Made by a program: the position numbers and the translations under genes | Origin: Reyranellaceae bacterium | Lineage (GTDB): Bacteria > Pseudomonadota > Alphaproteobacteria > Reyranellales > Reyranellaceae | Assembly (NCBI GenBank): GCA_022844045.1 | Contig: JALHMM010000045.1 | Location: forward strand, 1 to 49,405 | Reading direction: 5' to 3' | Length of the DNA stretch: 49,405 nt | Notes under the pieces: generated by a model | Told to the model about the DNA's origin: nothing | Seen by the model: the letters and a program-made list of their open reading frames with translations, nothing else | Database searches by the model: none | Shown: in pieces, positions 40,213 to 48,825 of the stretch | How positions within the stretch are numbered: the first letter of the stretch is position 1 | Layout of the letters: each line of letters opens with the position of its first letter

Positions 40213-41595
40213 TTAAATCTTGCGATTCTGCGCGTTCCAGTGACGCTCGAGGTTGGCGATCAGCGCCGGGCTGAAGTGGCAGAGCGCCTGCTCGCGCGCA
40301 TAGACGGCGGCGTAGCGGCGGAAAGTATCGAGCGGCTCCAGCCCGACGCGGAAGGCCACGCGGTTGCTGCGCGCGCTGACCATGCCGGAGCTGGTCAGCC
40401 CATGCACCGCCTCCTCGACCGCGGCCTCGATGTCCTGTGACGGCGCGAGCTTGTCGATGATCATCCGGCCTTCCGGGCTGTCGCACTCCAGGCGCTTCTC
40501 GTACATGATCGCCTGGCGCGCGACACGATCGCCGACGAAGCGCGGCAGGCGCAGATTGGCCATGCCGGGAATGATGCCTTCCTTGCGCGCCGGCAAGGTC
40601 ATGTAAGTGTCGGCGCCGGCGATGTTGTAATCGCACACCAGCAGTACCTGGCAGCCGCCACCGATCGCGAACGTGTCGACCTGGCTGATCCAGACCTTCT
40701 CCTTCGTGTCGCCGCTCGCTTCGTCGGGACCGATGTCGGGGCGCGCGAGGCCGCGCATCGCCTTGTTGACCCAGCCGAGGTCGCGCCACAGGTACCAGAT
40801 GTAATCGATCTTGCCGTAGTAGAGATGCGTGAGGTTGATGCCGGCGTTGAAGATGCGGCGTCCCCGGTACTTGGGGTGCTCGACGTAGTCGCCACGCAGC
40901 ACGCAGACCTGGGTTTGCGGATCGAGCAGCGCCAGATCGACGGCGATCTCCATCGGCGCCATGGTCGCGGCGTCCTCGGCGTTGAGGTAACGCGGATTGC
41001 GCAAGGTCACATACGAGGCCTGGCCGCGCCGCTCGACGGTGGCGAACTCCAGGTCGGCCTTGCCGTCGCGGTCATAGGCGGCGAAGCGCTCCAGCGAATC
41101 CGCCCGCGGCAGCAGCATGGCGTGGCACAGATGCGTGCCGGTGTCGGCGCGCGCCAGCACGGCGTGACACAGGATGCCCTGGTCGATCTCGACGCCATCC
41201 TTGTCGCCCTGCTTGCCGGCGCGTTCGACTTCGACCTCGGCCCCGGTCGGGCACAGGCCGGGCACGAGCGCGGCCGCGTCATAGATCAGCCGTTCGACAC
41301 GCACGAACTTGCGCATGTGGTCGGTGAGGCGATTGTAGATCTCGAGGATATGCGCCGCGGTGAACCGCCGCCGGCTCTCGCGCGCCGCGTCGAGCAGCGC
41401 GGCCGCGGCCTCCTGTTGCGCTGGCGTGCGCCGCGGCTTCGGCGGGAGCTGCGCGCGCAGCTCGCGTTCCAGGCGCCAGAACTGGCCGAAACGCGCCGCG
41501 TCCTCGGCATAGCCGCCGGCGGCCTCCGGCCGCGCCGCCATCCAGGCCTGCACGCGCGGCGCGTCGAGCCCGGCAGCCAGCAGCTTCTGCATCAT
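40213..41595 (-). CDS. DpgC-like crotonase-fold protein (cofactor-free dioxygenase homologue)
   Basis: 460 aa. The first 190 residues are helical, the rest a crotonase fold. The pattern matches DpgC, the 3,5-dihydroxyphenylacetyl-CoA 1,2-dioxygenase of glycopeptide antibiotic pathways: FNAGINLTHLYYGKIDY (Ile253 near the oxyanion hole), WRDLG (Arg271), AIGGGCQVLLVCDY (Gly314 and Gln316), EGIIPGMANLRLPRF and the end NLERHWNAQNRK. Classical hydratase Glu residues are replaced, as in DpgC. No dpgA/B/D or peptide synthetase genes are near, so the natural substrate is probably another arylacetyl-CoA. ggagg precedes the tandem ATGs (41595 and 41592, either possible). A promoter is visible at 41620-41648. 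Confidence 0.85.
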   Translation of the reverse strand: MMQKLLAAGLDAPRVQAWMAARPEAAGGYAEDAARFGQFWRLERELRAQLPPKPRRTPAQQEAAAALLDAARESRRRFTAAHILEIYNRLTDHMRKFVRVERLIYDAAALVPGLCPTGAEVEVERAGKQGDKDGVEIDQGILCHAVLARADTGTHLCHAMLLPRADSLERFAAYDRDGKADLEFATVERRGQASYVTLRNPRYLNAEDAATMAPMEIAVDLALLDPQTQVCVLRGDYVEHPKYRGRRIFNAGINLTHLYYGKIDYIWYLWRDLGWVNKAMRGLARPDIGPDEASGDTKEKVWISQVDTFAIGGGCQVLLVCDYNIAGADTYMTLPARKEGIIPGMANLRLPRFVGDRVARQAIMYEKRLECDSPEGRMIIDKLAPSQDIEAAVEEAVHGLTSSGMVSARSNRVAFRVGLEPLDTFRRYAAVYAREQALCHFSPALIANLERHWNAQNRKI

Positions 41596-41619
41596 CGATC
41601 CTCCACCTTGTCGTCCATG

Positions 41620-41648
41620 ATCACACCGACCCGGCGTGGCACGGTCAA
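41620..41648 (-). promoter_or_regulatory. Putative promoter of the DpgC-like gene
   Basis: Minus strand TTGACC (41648-41643), 17-bp spacer, TGTGAT (41625-41620), giving a leader of about 18 nt that includes the ggagg ribosome site. Confidence 0.45.
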
Positions 41649-41694
41649 GCGTCGCGCTGCTATATGATGATCGCCCGTACCCCAGAGTTCGACC

Positions 41695-42693
41695 ATGGAC
41701 ATCCCCTCGCCCGTCTACGCCGATGTCGAAGCCGCCGCGCACCGCCTCGCCGGCGCGGCGATCCGCACCCCCCTGCTGGAGAACCCGCGCGTCAACGACC
41801 GGCTGGGCGGGCGCGTGCTGATCAAGGCCGAGACCTTGCAGCGTACCGGCTCGTTCAAGTTCCGCGGCGCCTACAACTTCATCGCCCAGCTCTCGCCGGC
41901 GCAGCGCAAGGCCGGGATCGTCGCCTGGTCCTCGGGCAATCACGCCCAGGGTGTCGCCGAGGCCGCACGCATCCTGGGCACGCCGGCGACCATCGTGATG
42001 CCGAGCGACGCGCCTTCGATAAAAGTCGCAAATACCAGGGCGAGCGGCGCCACGGTTATCAGCTACGACCGTATCAAGGACGACCGCGAGGCGATCGCGC
42101 GCGACCTCGCCACGCGCGAGGGCCGAACGCCGATCCCGCCCTACGACCATCCCTGGATCATCGCCGGCCAGGGCACGACCGGCATCGAGGCGGTCGAGCA
42201 GGCGCGCGCGCTCGGCGTCGCGCTCGACGCGATCGTCGCGCCGTGCAGCGGCGGCGGCCTGTCGACCGGCGTGGCCACCGCGGTGAAGCATCTCAGCCCC
42301 GCGACCGAGTGCTACGCCGCCGAGCCGGCCGGCTTCGACGACCTCGCGCGCTCGCTCGCGTCAGGGGAGATCAAGCGCAACGACAGGCTGGTCGGCTCGT
42401 TCTGCGACGCGCTGCTGGCGCCGGAGCCGGGCAGGATCACCTTCCCGATCGCCCGACGCTTGCTGTCGGGCAGCATCGTGGCGAGCGACGACGAGGTCGC
42501 CGAGGCGATGGAACTGGCCTTCCGCGAGTTCAAGCTGGTGGTCGAGCCAGGTGGCGCGGTCGGGTTGGCCGCGGTGCTGACCGGGCGGCTGGCGGCGCGC
42601 GGCCGCACCGTCTGCGTCGTCTGCTCCGGCGGCAATGTCGACGGCGCCACCTTCCGCGAGGCGCTGGCGACGGCGCTGCGGCGCGCGGCGTGA
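41695..42693 (+). CDS. PLP-dependent threonine/serine dehydratase-like enzyme
   Basis: 332 aa fold-type II PLP enzyme. Lys55 in RTGSFKFRGAY forms the Schiff base, SSGNHAQGVA binds the cofactor phosphate region, and PCSGGGLSTG is the Gly-rich phosphate loop. CSGGNVDG is near the C-terminus. It lacks the C-terminal ACT-like regulatory domain of biosynthetic IlvA. It is therefore a catabolic threonine dehydratase, serine racemase or 3-hydroxyaspartate ammonia-lyase type enzyme, releasing ammonia from hydroxyamino acids. Its stop overlaps the adenylate cyclase start (GTGA at 42690-42693), so the two are translationally coupled. Confidence 0.9.
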   Translation: MDIPSPVYADVEAAAHRLAGAAIRTPLLENPRVNDRLGGRVLIKAETLQRTGSFKFRGAYNFIAQLSPAQRKAGIVAWSSGNHAQGVAEAARILGTPATIVMPSDAPSIKVANTRASGATVISYDRIKDDREAIARDLATREGRTPIPPYDHPWIIAGQGTTGIEAVEQARALGVALDAIVAPCSGGGLSTGVATAVKHLSPATECYAAEPAGFDDLARSLASGEIKRNDRLVGSFCDALLAPEPGRITFPIARRLLSGSIVASDDEVAEAMELAFREFKLVVEPGGAVGLAAVLTGRLAARGRTVCVVCSGGNVDGATFREALATALRRAA

Positions 42694-43748
42694 ACGCGCG
42701 CGAGATCCTCGCCACAAGCGGCGCCGGCCGGCGCAGCGTCGAGACGCGCATGATCGTCACGATCTGCGGCACGGTCGCCGCCGCCAGCTTCGTCTTCGGC
42801 TACGTGCGCGCGGCAGACCATGGTCATGCGATATTCTCCGGCCTGCAGGGCGTCGCCAACGCGCTGCTCGCGGCCGCGCCGCTGATTGGCTTCGAGATCA
42901 AAGGCCAGCGCCAGCGCCCGCTGGCGAAGCTGCGGCGCCTGCCCTTCGCCCTGTTCTTCGCGCTGAAGGTGGCGGTGTACCTCGTCGTGATCGTCGCCTC
43001 GATCGTCATCGCGCGCGAGCTGTTCGCGGGCGTGGTGCCGCAATCGATGGGATTCGACGAGAACTTCCGCGAGATCCTGTTCTTCGCCGCCTTGATGTCG
43101 CTGGGTAGCAACCTGGTGATCGAGATCGGCGCTCTCGTGGGCTTCGGCGCGCTGCGCCGCCTGCTGACCGGCCGCTACTTCCGGCCACGTCGCGAGGAAC
43201 TGGTTTTCGCCGTGATCGACATGGCGAACTCGACCAGCACGGCGGAACGGCTGGGCGATCTGGAGTTTCACGCCCTGCTCAATGACTTCTTCGCCGATAT
43301 CGGCGACGCCGCGTACGACTACGATGCGGAGATCCACAAATATGTTGGCGACGAGGTGATCCTGTCGTGGCCGGTTTCGCGGGGGCTGAAAGAGAGCCGC
43401 GCCGTGCTCTGCGTGTTCGCCGCCGCCCAAGGCATCAAGCGGCGCGCCGCCTGGTATAGCGCCCGCTTCGGAATCGTGCCGACCTTCCGCGCCGCGCTGC
43501 ATGTCGGCAGCGTCGCCGCGGGCGAGATCGGACAGCAGCGGCGCGAGATCGCTTATGTCGGCGACACGCTCAACACCGCGTCGCGCCTGCTCGACGCCGC
43601 CCGCGATGCCGGACGCGATCTCGTGGTATCGAAGGCGCTGCTCGACCAGTTGGCGCTGCCCGCCGGCCTCGTCGTCGAGTCGCTGCCGCCGGCGGAGGCC
43701 GCGGGCAAGCGCGAGAAGGTAGCCTTGGCGGCGCTGAGCCTGGCCTGA
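42690..43748 (+). CDS. Membrane-anchored class III adenylate/guanylate cyclase
   Basis: 352 aa from a GTG start that overlaps the previous stop (GTGA). An ATG at 42750 (residue 21) is an alternative. Residues about 20-155 hold four to five hydrophobic segments (MIVTICGTVAAASFVFGY, ALKVAVYLVVIVASIVI, LIGFEI, NLVIEIGALVGFGAL). The catalytic domain spans about 170-345: FAVIDMANSTSTAE with metal-binding Asp177, IHKYVGDEVILSW with Asp221 and Lys217, and IAYVGDTLNTASRL. Expected product is cAMP (cGMP cannot be excluded). Coupling to a catabolic dehydratase is unusual. Convergent with the histidine kinase gene (3 bp between stops). Confidence 0.9.
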   Translation: MNAREILATSGAGRRSVETRMIVTICGTVAAASFVFGYVRAADHGHAIFSGLQGVANALLAAAPLIGFEIKGQRQRPLAKLRRLPFALFFALKVAVYLVVIVASIVIARELFAGVVPQSMGFDENFREILFFAALMSLGSNLVIEIGALVGFGALRRLLTGRYFRPRREELVFAVIDMANSTSTAERLGDLEFHALLNDFFADIGDAAYDYDAEIHKYVGDEVILSWPVSRGLKESRAVLCVFAAAQGIKRRAAWYSARFGIVPTFRAALHVGSVAAGEIGQQRREIAYVGDTLNTASRLLDAARDAGRDLVVSKALLDQLALPAGLVVESLPPAEAAGKREKVALAALSLA

Positions 43749-43751
43749 GGG

Positions 43752-45152
43752 CTACACTCCCGCCTGCGTGCCCAACGGCGGCAGGGTCAGCCGGAATAGC
43801 GCCCCGCCCATGGCGCTGCGCGCGACCTCAACCTTGCCGCCGTGCTGCACCGCGACCTCGTGCACGATCGCCAGCCCCAGGCCGGCACCGCCGCCGCGGT
43901 CTTGGCCGCGCCAGAAACGCTCGAAGATGTGCTGCTGTGCCTCGGCCGTCACCCCGGGCCCGGCGTCGTGCACCTCCAGCCGCACGTCGTTGGCCTCGCC
44001 CTCGATGACGACGTTCACCGACTGGCCGCGCGGCGTATAGCGCAGCGCGTTCTCGACCAGATTGCGCGCCGCCGCGGCGAGCATCTCGGCGTTGCCGGCG
44101 ACGCGCACCGGCCGGTCGGGCGCCTGCAGCGACAGCTGCTTGCCGGCGGTCACCGCCAACGGCGCGAGCCGCGCCACGACGTCGCCCGCCACCTCGGCGA
44201 GATCGACCGGATCCTTGGCGATCGGCAGGCGCGAATCGAGACGCGACACCGCCAGCAGCTGCTCGATGATGCGGCTCATGCGCTCGACATCGGCGCGGAT
44301 GGTATCGGCCATGCCGCGGTCTTCCAGCGCGTCGAGGCGCGCCCGCAGCACGGCCAGCGGCGTGCGTAGTTCATGCGCGGCGTTGGCGGTGAAGCGGCGC
44401 TGCTCGGCGAACCCCAGCGCCAGGCGGTCGAAGGCCTTGTTCACCGCGTCGACCAGCGGGCGGATCTCGGCGGGCACGGCCGTTTCCAGACGCGTCTCGG
44501 GCCGCGACGCGTCGACAAGGTTGGCCTGCTCGGCCGCGCGTGTCACCGGCCGCAGCGAGCTGCGCACGGTCCACAGCGCGATCGCCATGATGATCACGAA
44601 GATCGGCACGACCACCGGCAAGACCTCGGGGAACACCGAAGTCAGGATCCAGTGACCGATGTCGTCATGCAGCGGCTCCGGGCGCATGACGGCGACGCGC
44701 AGTGGCCCGACCCCGCGGACCTCGCGCGTCACCAGCGCCAGCTGGTGACGCGAGCCGCTGGCGACGCCCGGCGGCGCGTCGACCACCATGTAGGGCAGCC
44801 GCCAAGCCGTGGACGGCGAGATCGGCAGCAACATGCCGGTGCCAACAGGCGAATCCATGATGATGCGGCCGGAGCGAGGATCGAGCACGAAGATCCGCAG
44901 GCCATCGATGGCGGAAAGCTCGTGCCGCGTGCGGTCGGAGAGTTTCAGCTCGATGGTGCCATCGGGCAGCCGGCGCGCGTCGCCCGCCACGAGGGTGGCG
45001 ATGTCGCCCAGCTCGTCATCGGCGAAAACGTCGCGCGCGTCCCACAGCCAGTAGACATACAGGGCCGTCAGACCAACGACCGACAACCCCGCGAGCAGCA
45101 GGAAATTCCTGAGCAATCGCTTGCTGATCGAGATTGTCCGCTTCGCGCTCAC
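43752..45152 (-). CDS. Two-component sensor histidine kinase
   Basis: 466 aa inner-membrane kinase. The first membrane helix is at about 13-37 (LLRNFLLLAGLSVVGLTAL), then a periplasmic sensor of about 135 residues, a second helix (VVVPIFVIIMAIALW) and a HAMP-like linker. HisKA has the phospho-His in NAAHELRTPLAVLRA. The ATPase domain has LVENALRYTPRG (N box), VHDAGPGV (G1) and GGAGLGLAIVHEV (G2). The start is GTG at 45152 with only a weak ribosome site. It follows the response regulator gene by 45 bp on the same strand and is its evident partner. The signal is not predictable. Confidence 0.94.
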   Translation of the reverse strand: MSAKRTISISKRLLRNFLLLAGLSVVGLTALYVYWLWDARDVFADDELGDIATLVAGDARRLPDGTIELKLSDRTRHELSAIDGLRIFVLDPRSGRIIMDSPVGTGMLLPISPSTAWRLPYMVVDAPPGVASGSRHQLALVTREVRGVGPLRVAVMRPEPLHDDIGHWILTSVFPEVLPVVVPIFVIIMAIALWTVRSSLRPVTRAAEQANLVDASRPETRLETAVPAEIRPLVDAVNKAFDRLALGFAEQRRFTANAAHELRTPLAVLRARLDALEDRGMADTIRADVERMSRIIEQLLAVSRLDSRLPIAKDPVDLAEVAGDVVARLAPLAVTAGKQLSLQAPDRPVRVAGNAEMLAAAARNLVENALRYTPRGQSVNVVIEGEANDVRLEVHDAGPGVTAEAQQHIFERFWRGQDRGGGAGLGLAIVHEVAVQHGGKVEVARSAMGGALFRLTLPPLGTQAGV

Positions 45153-45197
45153 ACCCTCACCACACTCTCATCCGGCGGGGAGGATAGTCGCAAAGGC

Positions 45198-45887
45198 CTA
45201 TACAGTCTCGACGGGCTTTTCGGCCGTGAGCATGTAGCCGACGCCGCGGATGGTGTGGATGGCGACGCTGGCGCCAGCACCGACCAGCCGCTTGCGCAGG
45301 CGCGAGACACTGGCCTCCATGGCGTTGGAATCGACCTCGTCGTCGAAACCGTAGAGGCCATTCTCGATCGAACGGCGGGTAACGACCTGGCCGACCCGAC
45401 GCATCAGCAGCTCGAGCAGGGTGAGTTCGCGGCGCGGCAGCGTGAGCGCGGAACCCTCGACAGCGACGGCGCTGGTCGTGGAGTCGAACTCGAGATTGCC
45501 GGCACGCAGCCGCATGCCAAGCGCGCCGTTGGGCCGCCGCATGATGGCGCGCAGGCGGGCCAGCAACTCGGACATGGCGTAAGGCTTTCCAATATAGTCG
45601 TCGGCGCCGACATTAAGCCCGGCCACCCGCTCGTCGAGCGCATCGCGCGCCGTGGTGACGATCACCGGCGTCGGATCGTTGGCCCGCCGCCAATCGCGCA
45701 GCAGGTCGAGCCCATCGCCATCGGGCAGCGCGAGGTCGAGCAGCACCGCGTCGTAGCGTACGGCGGCGACCGCGGCGCGCGACTCGTCGACCGAGCCGGC
45801 GACATCGACGGCGAAACCCTCGCGCGCCAGGTTGGCGCGAACGAGGTCGGCCAGCTCCGACTGGTCTTCGACAATCAGGAGACGCAT
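45198..45887 (-). CDS. OmpR/PhoB-family response regulator
   Basis: 229 aa. The receiver domain is at 1-115, with acidic pocket Glu7/Asp8, phospho-acceptor Asp51 (VLLDLALPDGDG), Thr79 region (VIVTTARD) and Lys101 (GADDYIGKPYAMSEL). A winged-helix DNA-binding domain follows at about 125-222 (LPRRELTLLELLMRRVGQVVT split by turns, VSRLRKRLVGAG, IHTIRGVGYML). ggag lies 6 bp before the ATG. First gene of the two-component operon; it resembles QseB/PmrA/TctD-type regulators. Target genes unknown. Confidence 0.95.
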   Translation of the reverse strand: MRLLIVEDQSELADLVRANLAREGFAVDVAGSVDESRAAVAAVRYDAVLLDLALPDGDGLDLLRDWRRANDPTPVIVTTARDALDERVAGLNVGADDYIGKPYAMSELLARLRAIMRRPNGALGMRLRAGNLEFDSTTSAVAVEGSALTLPRRELTLLELLMRRVGQVVTRRSIENGLYGFDDEVDSNAMEASVSRLRKRLVGAGASVAIHTIRGVGYMLTAEKPVETV

Positions 45888-46080
45888 GGGCTACTCCGCT
45901 TGGCCAGCCCGGCGCGGTCGCTAACCATCCCAATGATGGGCCGCGATGCCGCGCCGAGACTGCTGGCTCATGTCAGCTTCATCACCTAGCTACCCCGGCT
46001 TCCCGACAGGAACCTGACGAAACAGAGTTCCCAATGCAGCTTTTCACAAGTATTTGGCCCCAAGCCATCTCCTAAATTAC

Positions 46081-46116
46081 AGAACTTTTAGCGTAAATTA
46101 GTTCTACATTTTACGC
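46081..46116. terminator. Overlapping inverted repeats at the end of the GNAT gene
   Basis: AGAACT...AGTTCT (46081-46105) and GCGTAAA...TTTACGC (46091-46097 and 46110-46116) overlap. They cover the stop codon (46104-46106) and final codons of the acetyltransferase gene. The surrounding 46010-46120 is AT-rich. It could terminate the minus-strand transcript; no strong U-tract is present. Confidence 0.35.
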
Positions 46117-46592
46117 ACCATGTAAATCGCGTCGTCGCCGTAGCTCGCGAGGCTCTTTCCGATCGACGTGGCGGCAAACCCCCGGCGCGACCAGAAGTCG
46201 GCGGATTTGTTGACCGCTGTCAATGCGAGGCGGGCGAAGCCGTTGTCGTTCGCGATCGCCGCCAGGATCCCGACCACAGCCGCGCCCAGCTGTTGACCAC
46301 GAGCGTCCGGCAGCAACGCGACGTCATGAATGTAAAGGCAGTCCGCGCCATCGGGCAGCGTGCCCAGCAGGGTGTCGAGCGCCGGCGGTCGGCCGACGAT
46401 GCCGGGATGCGCGATCGCATAGCCGATCACCGTGTCGCCGGGCTGCGCGATCAGGCAGCCGGCGGGAAACAGCCGCAGCCGTTCAGCCGGTACCGCCTCG
46501 CGTTCGGGATGCCCGGGATGGACGATCGCGCCGATGCGATCGACATCGAGCAGATCGCCGGCGCGCATCGGCCGCCACGCCGGCGTCGCCAT
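46104..46592 (-). CDS. GNAT-family N-acetyltransferase
   Basis: 162 aa. The acetyl-CoA binding motif A is visible as IHDVALLPDARGQQLGAAVVGIL (Gln/Arg-x-x-Gly-x-Gly/Ala form), followed by FARLALTAVNKSADFWSRRGF, a standard GNAT beta5-alpha4 region. The acceptor substrate is unknown. The ATG comes one base after the stop of the MBL-fold gene (TGACATG), so translation is probably coupled. No export signal; cytoplasmic. Confidence 0.87.
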   Translation of the reverse strand: MATPAWRPMRAGDLLDVDRIGAIVHPGHPEREAVPAERLRLFPAGCLIAQPGDTVIGYAIAHPGIVGRPPALDTLLGTLPDGADCLYIHDVALLPDARGQQLGAAVVGILAAIANDNGFARLALTAVNKSADFWSRRGFAATSIGKSLASYGDDAIYMVRKM

Positions 46593-46593
46593 G

Positions 46594-47478
46594 TCAGTTG
46601 GGGCGCCGGTTGGCGCTGACCAGCCGGTACATGCCCTCGACGTTGAGCGCGCCCATCTGCTGGAAGCCACCCCAGTCCTTGTACTTGGAGATGTCGACGA
46701 GCGCCTTGGTCTCCTCGAGCGTCTTGCCGGCGCGCACCGCCGCCAGCACCTGGTTGCGCAGGTCTTCCATATAGCCGCGGAAAGCGGTGACGTTCTTCTT
46801 GTCGCCCAGCGCGCCATGGCCCGGCGCAAGGATGTCGAACTCCATCGCCTCGACGCGCTTCAGCGAGTCGATCCACTCCTCGAGATAGGCGTCGGGCCAG
46901 TCGCGGAAGCCCAGCGAGTTCACCGGGATGAAGTCGACGGCGAAGATCAGCTTCTCGGCCGGCAGGCGCATCACGATCGAGTTGTTGGAGTGGTTGCGCC
47001 CGACATAGTGCAGCTCGAGCTTGGTGCCGCCGAGGTCGATGTCGAGCCGCTCGGTGAAGGTCACCGTCGGCACGGCGGTCGGCCGCTTCTCGCCGACGAT
47101 CACCGTGCGCGCGTTGGCGTGCGCCACGACCACGGCGGTATCGGCGAAGACCTCGCCGCCGGAGATATGGTCGGCGTGGTCGTGGCTATAGACCATGTAC
47201 TTCACGGCCTTATCGGGGAAGCGCGTCTTGAGCTCGCCCTTGAGCCACTCCGCCGTCGATTTGTTGATCGGATCGGTGGTGATGATGCCGTCCGACGTGA
47301 CGATGAAGATCGAATAGTGGTTGTTGTTGCGGAAGCGATAGACCTCACCGGCGATCTTGGTGATCTCGCGCACCGGGTTGGCCGCGGACGGTAGCGCCTG
47401 GCCCGCCGTCTGCGCCGATGCGGAAGACACCGCTGCAACGAGCGTCGCGATCGCGAGCGCCGCACCCAAAAGCTTCAT
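46594..47478 (-). CDS. Periplasmic MBL-fold metallo-hydrolase
   Basis: 294 aa with a signal peptide (MKLLGAALAIATLVAAVSSASA, cleavage near 22). The zinc motif HDHADH is at residues 99-104 (YSHDHADHISGG). Further ligands are in YVGRNHSNNSI and VDFIPVNSLGF, and LAPGHGALGDK supplies the last His. This spacing is that of subclass B-like MBL hydrolases of broad type (SoxH/quinoprotein-relay-like or lactonase-like), not classical beta-lactamases. gggaggg precedes the ATG. Operon with the GNAT gene downstream. Substrate unknown. Confidence 0.9.
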   Translation of the reverse strand: MKLLGAALAIATLVAAVSSASAQTAGQALPSAANPVREITKIAGEVYRFRNNNHYSIFIVTSDGIITTDPINKSTAEWLKGELKTRFPDKAVKYMVYSHDHADHISGGEVFADTAVVVAHANARTVIVGEKRPTAVPTVTFTERLDIDLGGTKLELHYVGRNHSNNSIVMRLPAEKLIFAVDFIPVNSLGFRDWPDAYLEEWIDSLKRVEAMEFDILAPGHGALGDKKNVTAFRGYMEDLRNQVLAAVRAGKTLEETKALVDISKYKDWGGFQQMGALNVEGMYRLVSANRRPN

Positions 47479-47539
47479 TGTGCCCTCCCTCGCAAGTGTC
47501 CAGCCGATTCACCAACACGCGGCCAGCCGATTCCTTCCG

Positions 47540-48781
47540 TCACGTGCCCGCGCGCTCGACCATCGCCTGCAGCAGGATCTGGCAGCCGGCGGCGATGTCC
47601 TCCTTGCGCGCGTCCTCGATCTCGTTGTGGCTGATGCCGTCCTTGCAGGGCACGAAGATCATGCCCGTGGGCGCCACTTTCGCCACGTAACAGGCGTCGT
47701 GGCCGGCGCCGCTGACGATGTCCATATGCGCCATGCCGGCGCGCTCGGCGGCCGAACGCACAGCCTCGACGCACTTGGCATCGAACGGCGTCGGCGGGAA
47801 GTACCAGATCTGCTCGATGCCGACCTCGAGGCGATGCTCGGCGGCGATGCGCGCGGCGACCGAACGCATCTCGGCGTCCATGTCGGCGAGCTGCTTGTCG
47901 TCGGGATGTCGGAAATCCAAGGTCATGAACACGCGGCCGGGAATCGTGTTGCGCGACTGCGGCTTGCTCTCGATCACGCCCACCGTCGCGCGCCCGTTCG
48001 GCCGTGAGCCGATGCGCCGCGCCTCGGCGATCAGCAGCGCGGCGCCGAGCAGCGCATCGCGCCGCCCCTCCATCGGCGTCGTGCCGGCATGGCTCTCCAT
48101 GCCGGTCCAATTGATCTCATACCAGCGCTGGCCCTGCGCCGCGGTCACCACGCCTATGGTTCGCTGCTCGCGCTCGAGGATCGGCCCCTGCTCGATATGC
48201 GCCTCGAAGAACGCGCCGACCGGGCGGCCGCCCACCACCTCCTTGCCGTCGTAGCCGATCTTCCTGAGCGCCTCGCCGAAGGTAATGCCCTCGGGATCTG
48301 TGCGTGACAGCGCGTAGTCGACGCTGAACACACCACCGAACACACCCGAGGCCACCATCGCCGGCGCGAAACGACAGCCCTCTTCGTTGGTCCAGACCGC
48401 GACCTCGACCGGCGCTTCGGTCTCGTAGCCGGCATCGTTGAGCGCGCGCACGACCTCCAGCCCCGCGAGCACGCCGTAGCAGCCGTCGAACTTGCCGCCG
48501 GTCGGCTGGGTGTCGAGGTGGCTCCCGGTCATGATCGGTGGTCGGCTCATGTCGCGGCCCGGTCGGCGCGCGAAGATGTTGCCGACCTGGTCGATCCGAA
48601 TCTCGCAGCCGGCCTCGCGGCACCAGCGCACGAAAAGGTCGCGGCCCTGGCGATCGAGATCGGTGAGCGCGATACGGCAGACGCCGCCTTTGTCGGTGCC
48701 GCCGATCCGCGCCATCTCCATCAGGCTGTCCCACAGCCGGTCGGCGTTGATCCTGAGATTGCCGCTATCCGTAACGCTCAT
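47540..48781 (-). CDS. Zn-dependent hydrolase of the hydantoinase/carbamoylase (M20) family
   Basis: 413 aa. Metal ligands and family motifs: TGSHLDTQPTGGKFDGCYG (His and Asp), VWTNEEGCRFAPAM (Glu pair), EAHIEQGPILE (His), and SGAGHDACYVAKVAPTGMIF with VPCKDGISHNE near the C-terminus. The family includes N-carbamoyl-L-amino acid hydrolase, beta-ureidopropionase and allantoate amidohydrolase, all of which split an N-carbamoyl or ureido group. The start ATG (48781) has ggaga 5 bp upstream; the longer upstream frame is not family-like. No hydantoinase or dihydropyrimidinase gene is in view, so the exact substrate is open. Confidence 0.93.
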   Translation of the reverse strand: MSVTDSGNLRINADRLWDSLMEMARIGGTDKGGVCRIALTDLDRQGRDLFVRWCREAGCEIRIDQVGNIFARRPGRDMSRPPIMTGSHLDTQPTGGKFDGCYGVLAGLEVVRALNDAGYETEAPVEVAVWTNEEGCRFAPAMVASGVFGGVFSVDYALSRTDPEGITFGEALRKIGYDGKEVVGGRPVGAFFEAHIEQGPILEREQRTIGVVTAAQGQRWYEINWTGMESHAGTTPMEGRRDALLGAALLIAEARRIGSRPNGRATVGVIESKPQSRNTIPGRVFMTLDFRHPDDKQLADMDAEMRSVAARIAAEHRLEVGIEQIWYFPPTPFDAKCVEAVRSAAERAGMAHMDIVSGAGHDACYVAKVAPTGMIFVPCKDGISHNEIEDARKEDIAAGCQILLQAMVERAGT

Positions 48782-48825
48782 CGCACTCTCCCTCACGAGC
48801 GGACGGTACTGGAAAGGAGCCCGGC

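Noticed and set aside
40213..41595. Glycopeptide antibiotic cluster suggested by the DpgC-like protein
   Set aside because: No DpgA, DpgB, DpgD, peptide synthetase or tailoring genes in the surrounding 49 kb.
41592..41618. Eight-codon upstream ORF (MDDKVEDR) ending on the DpgC-like start
   Set aside because: The visible promoter would start transcription downstream of its ATG, so it is probably not transcribed.
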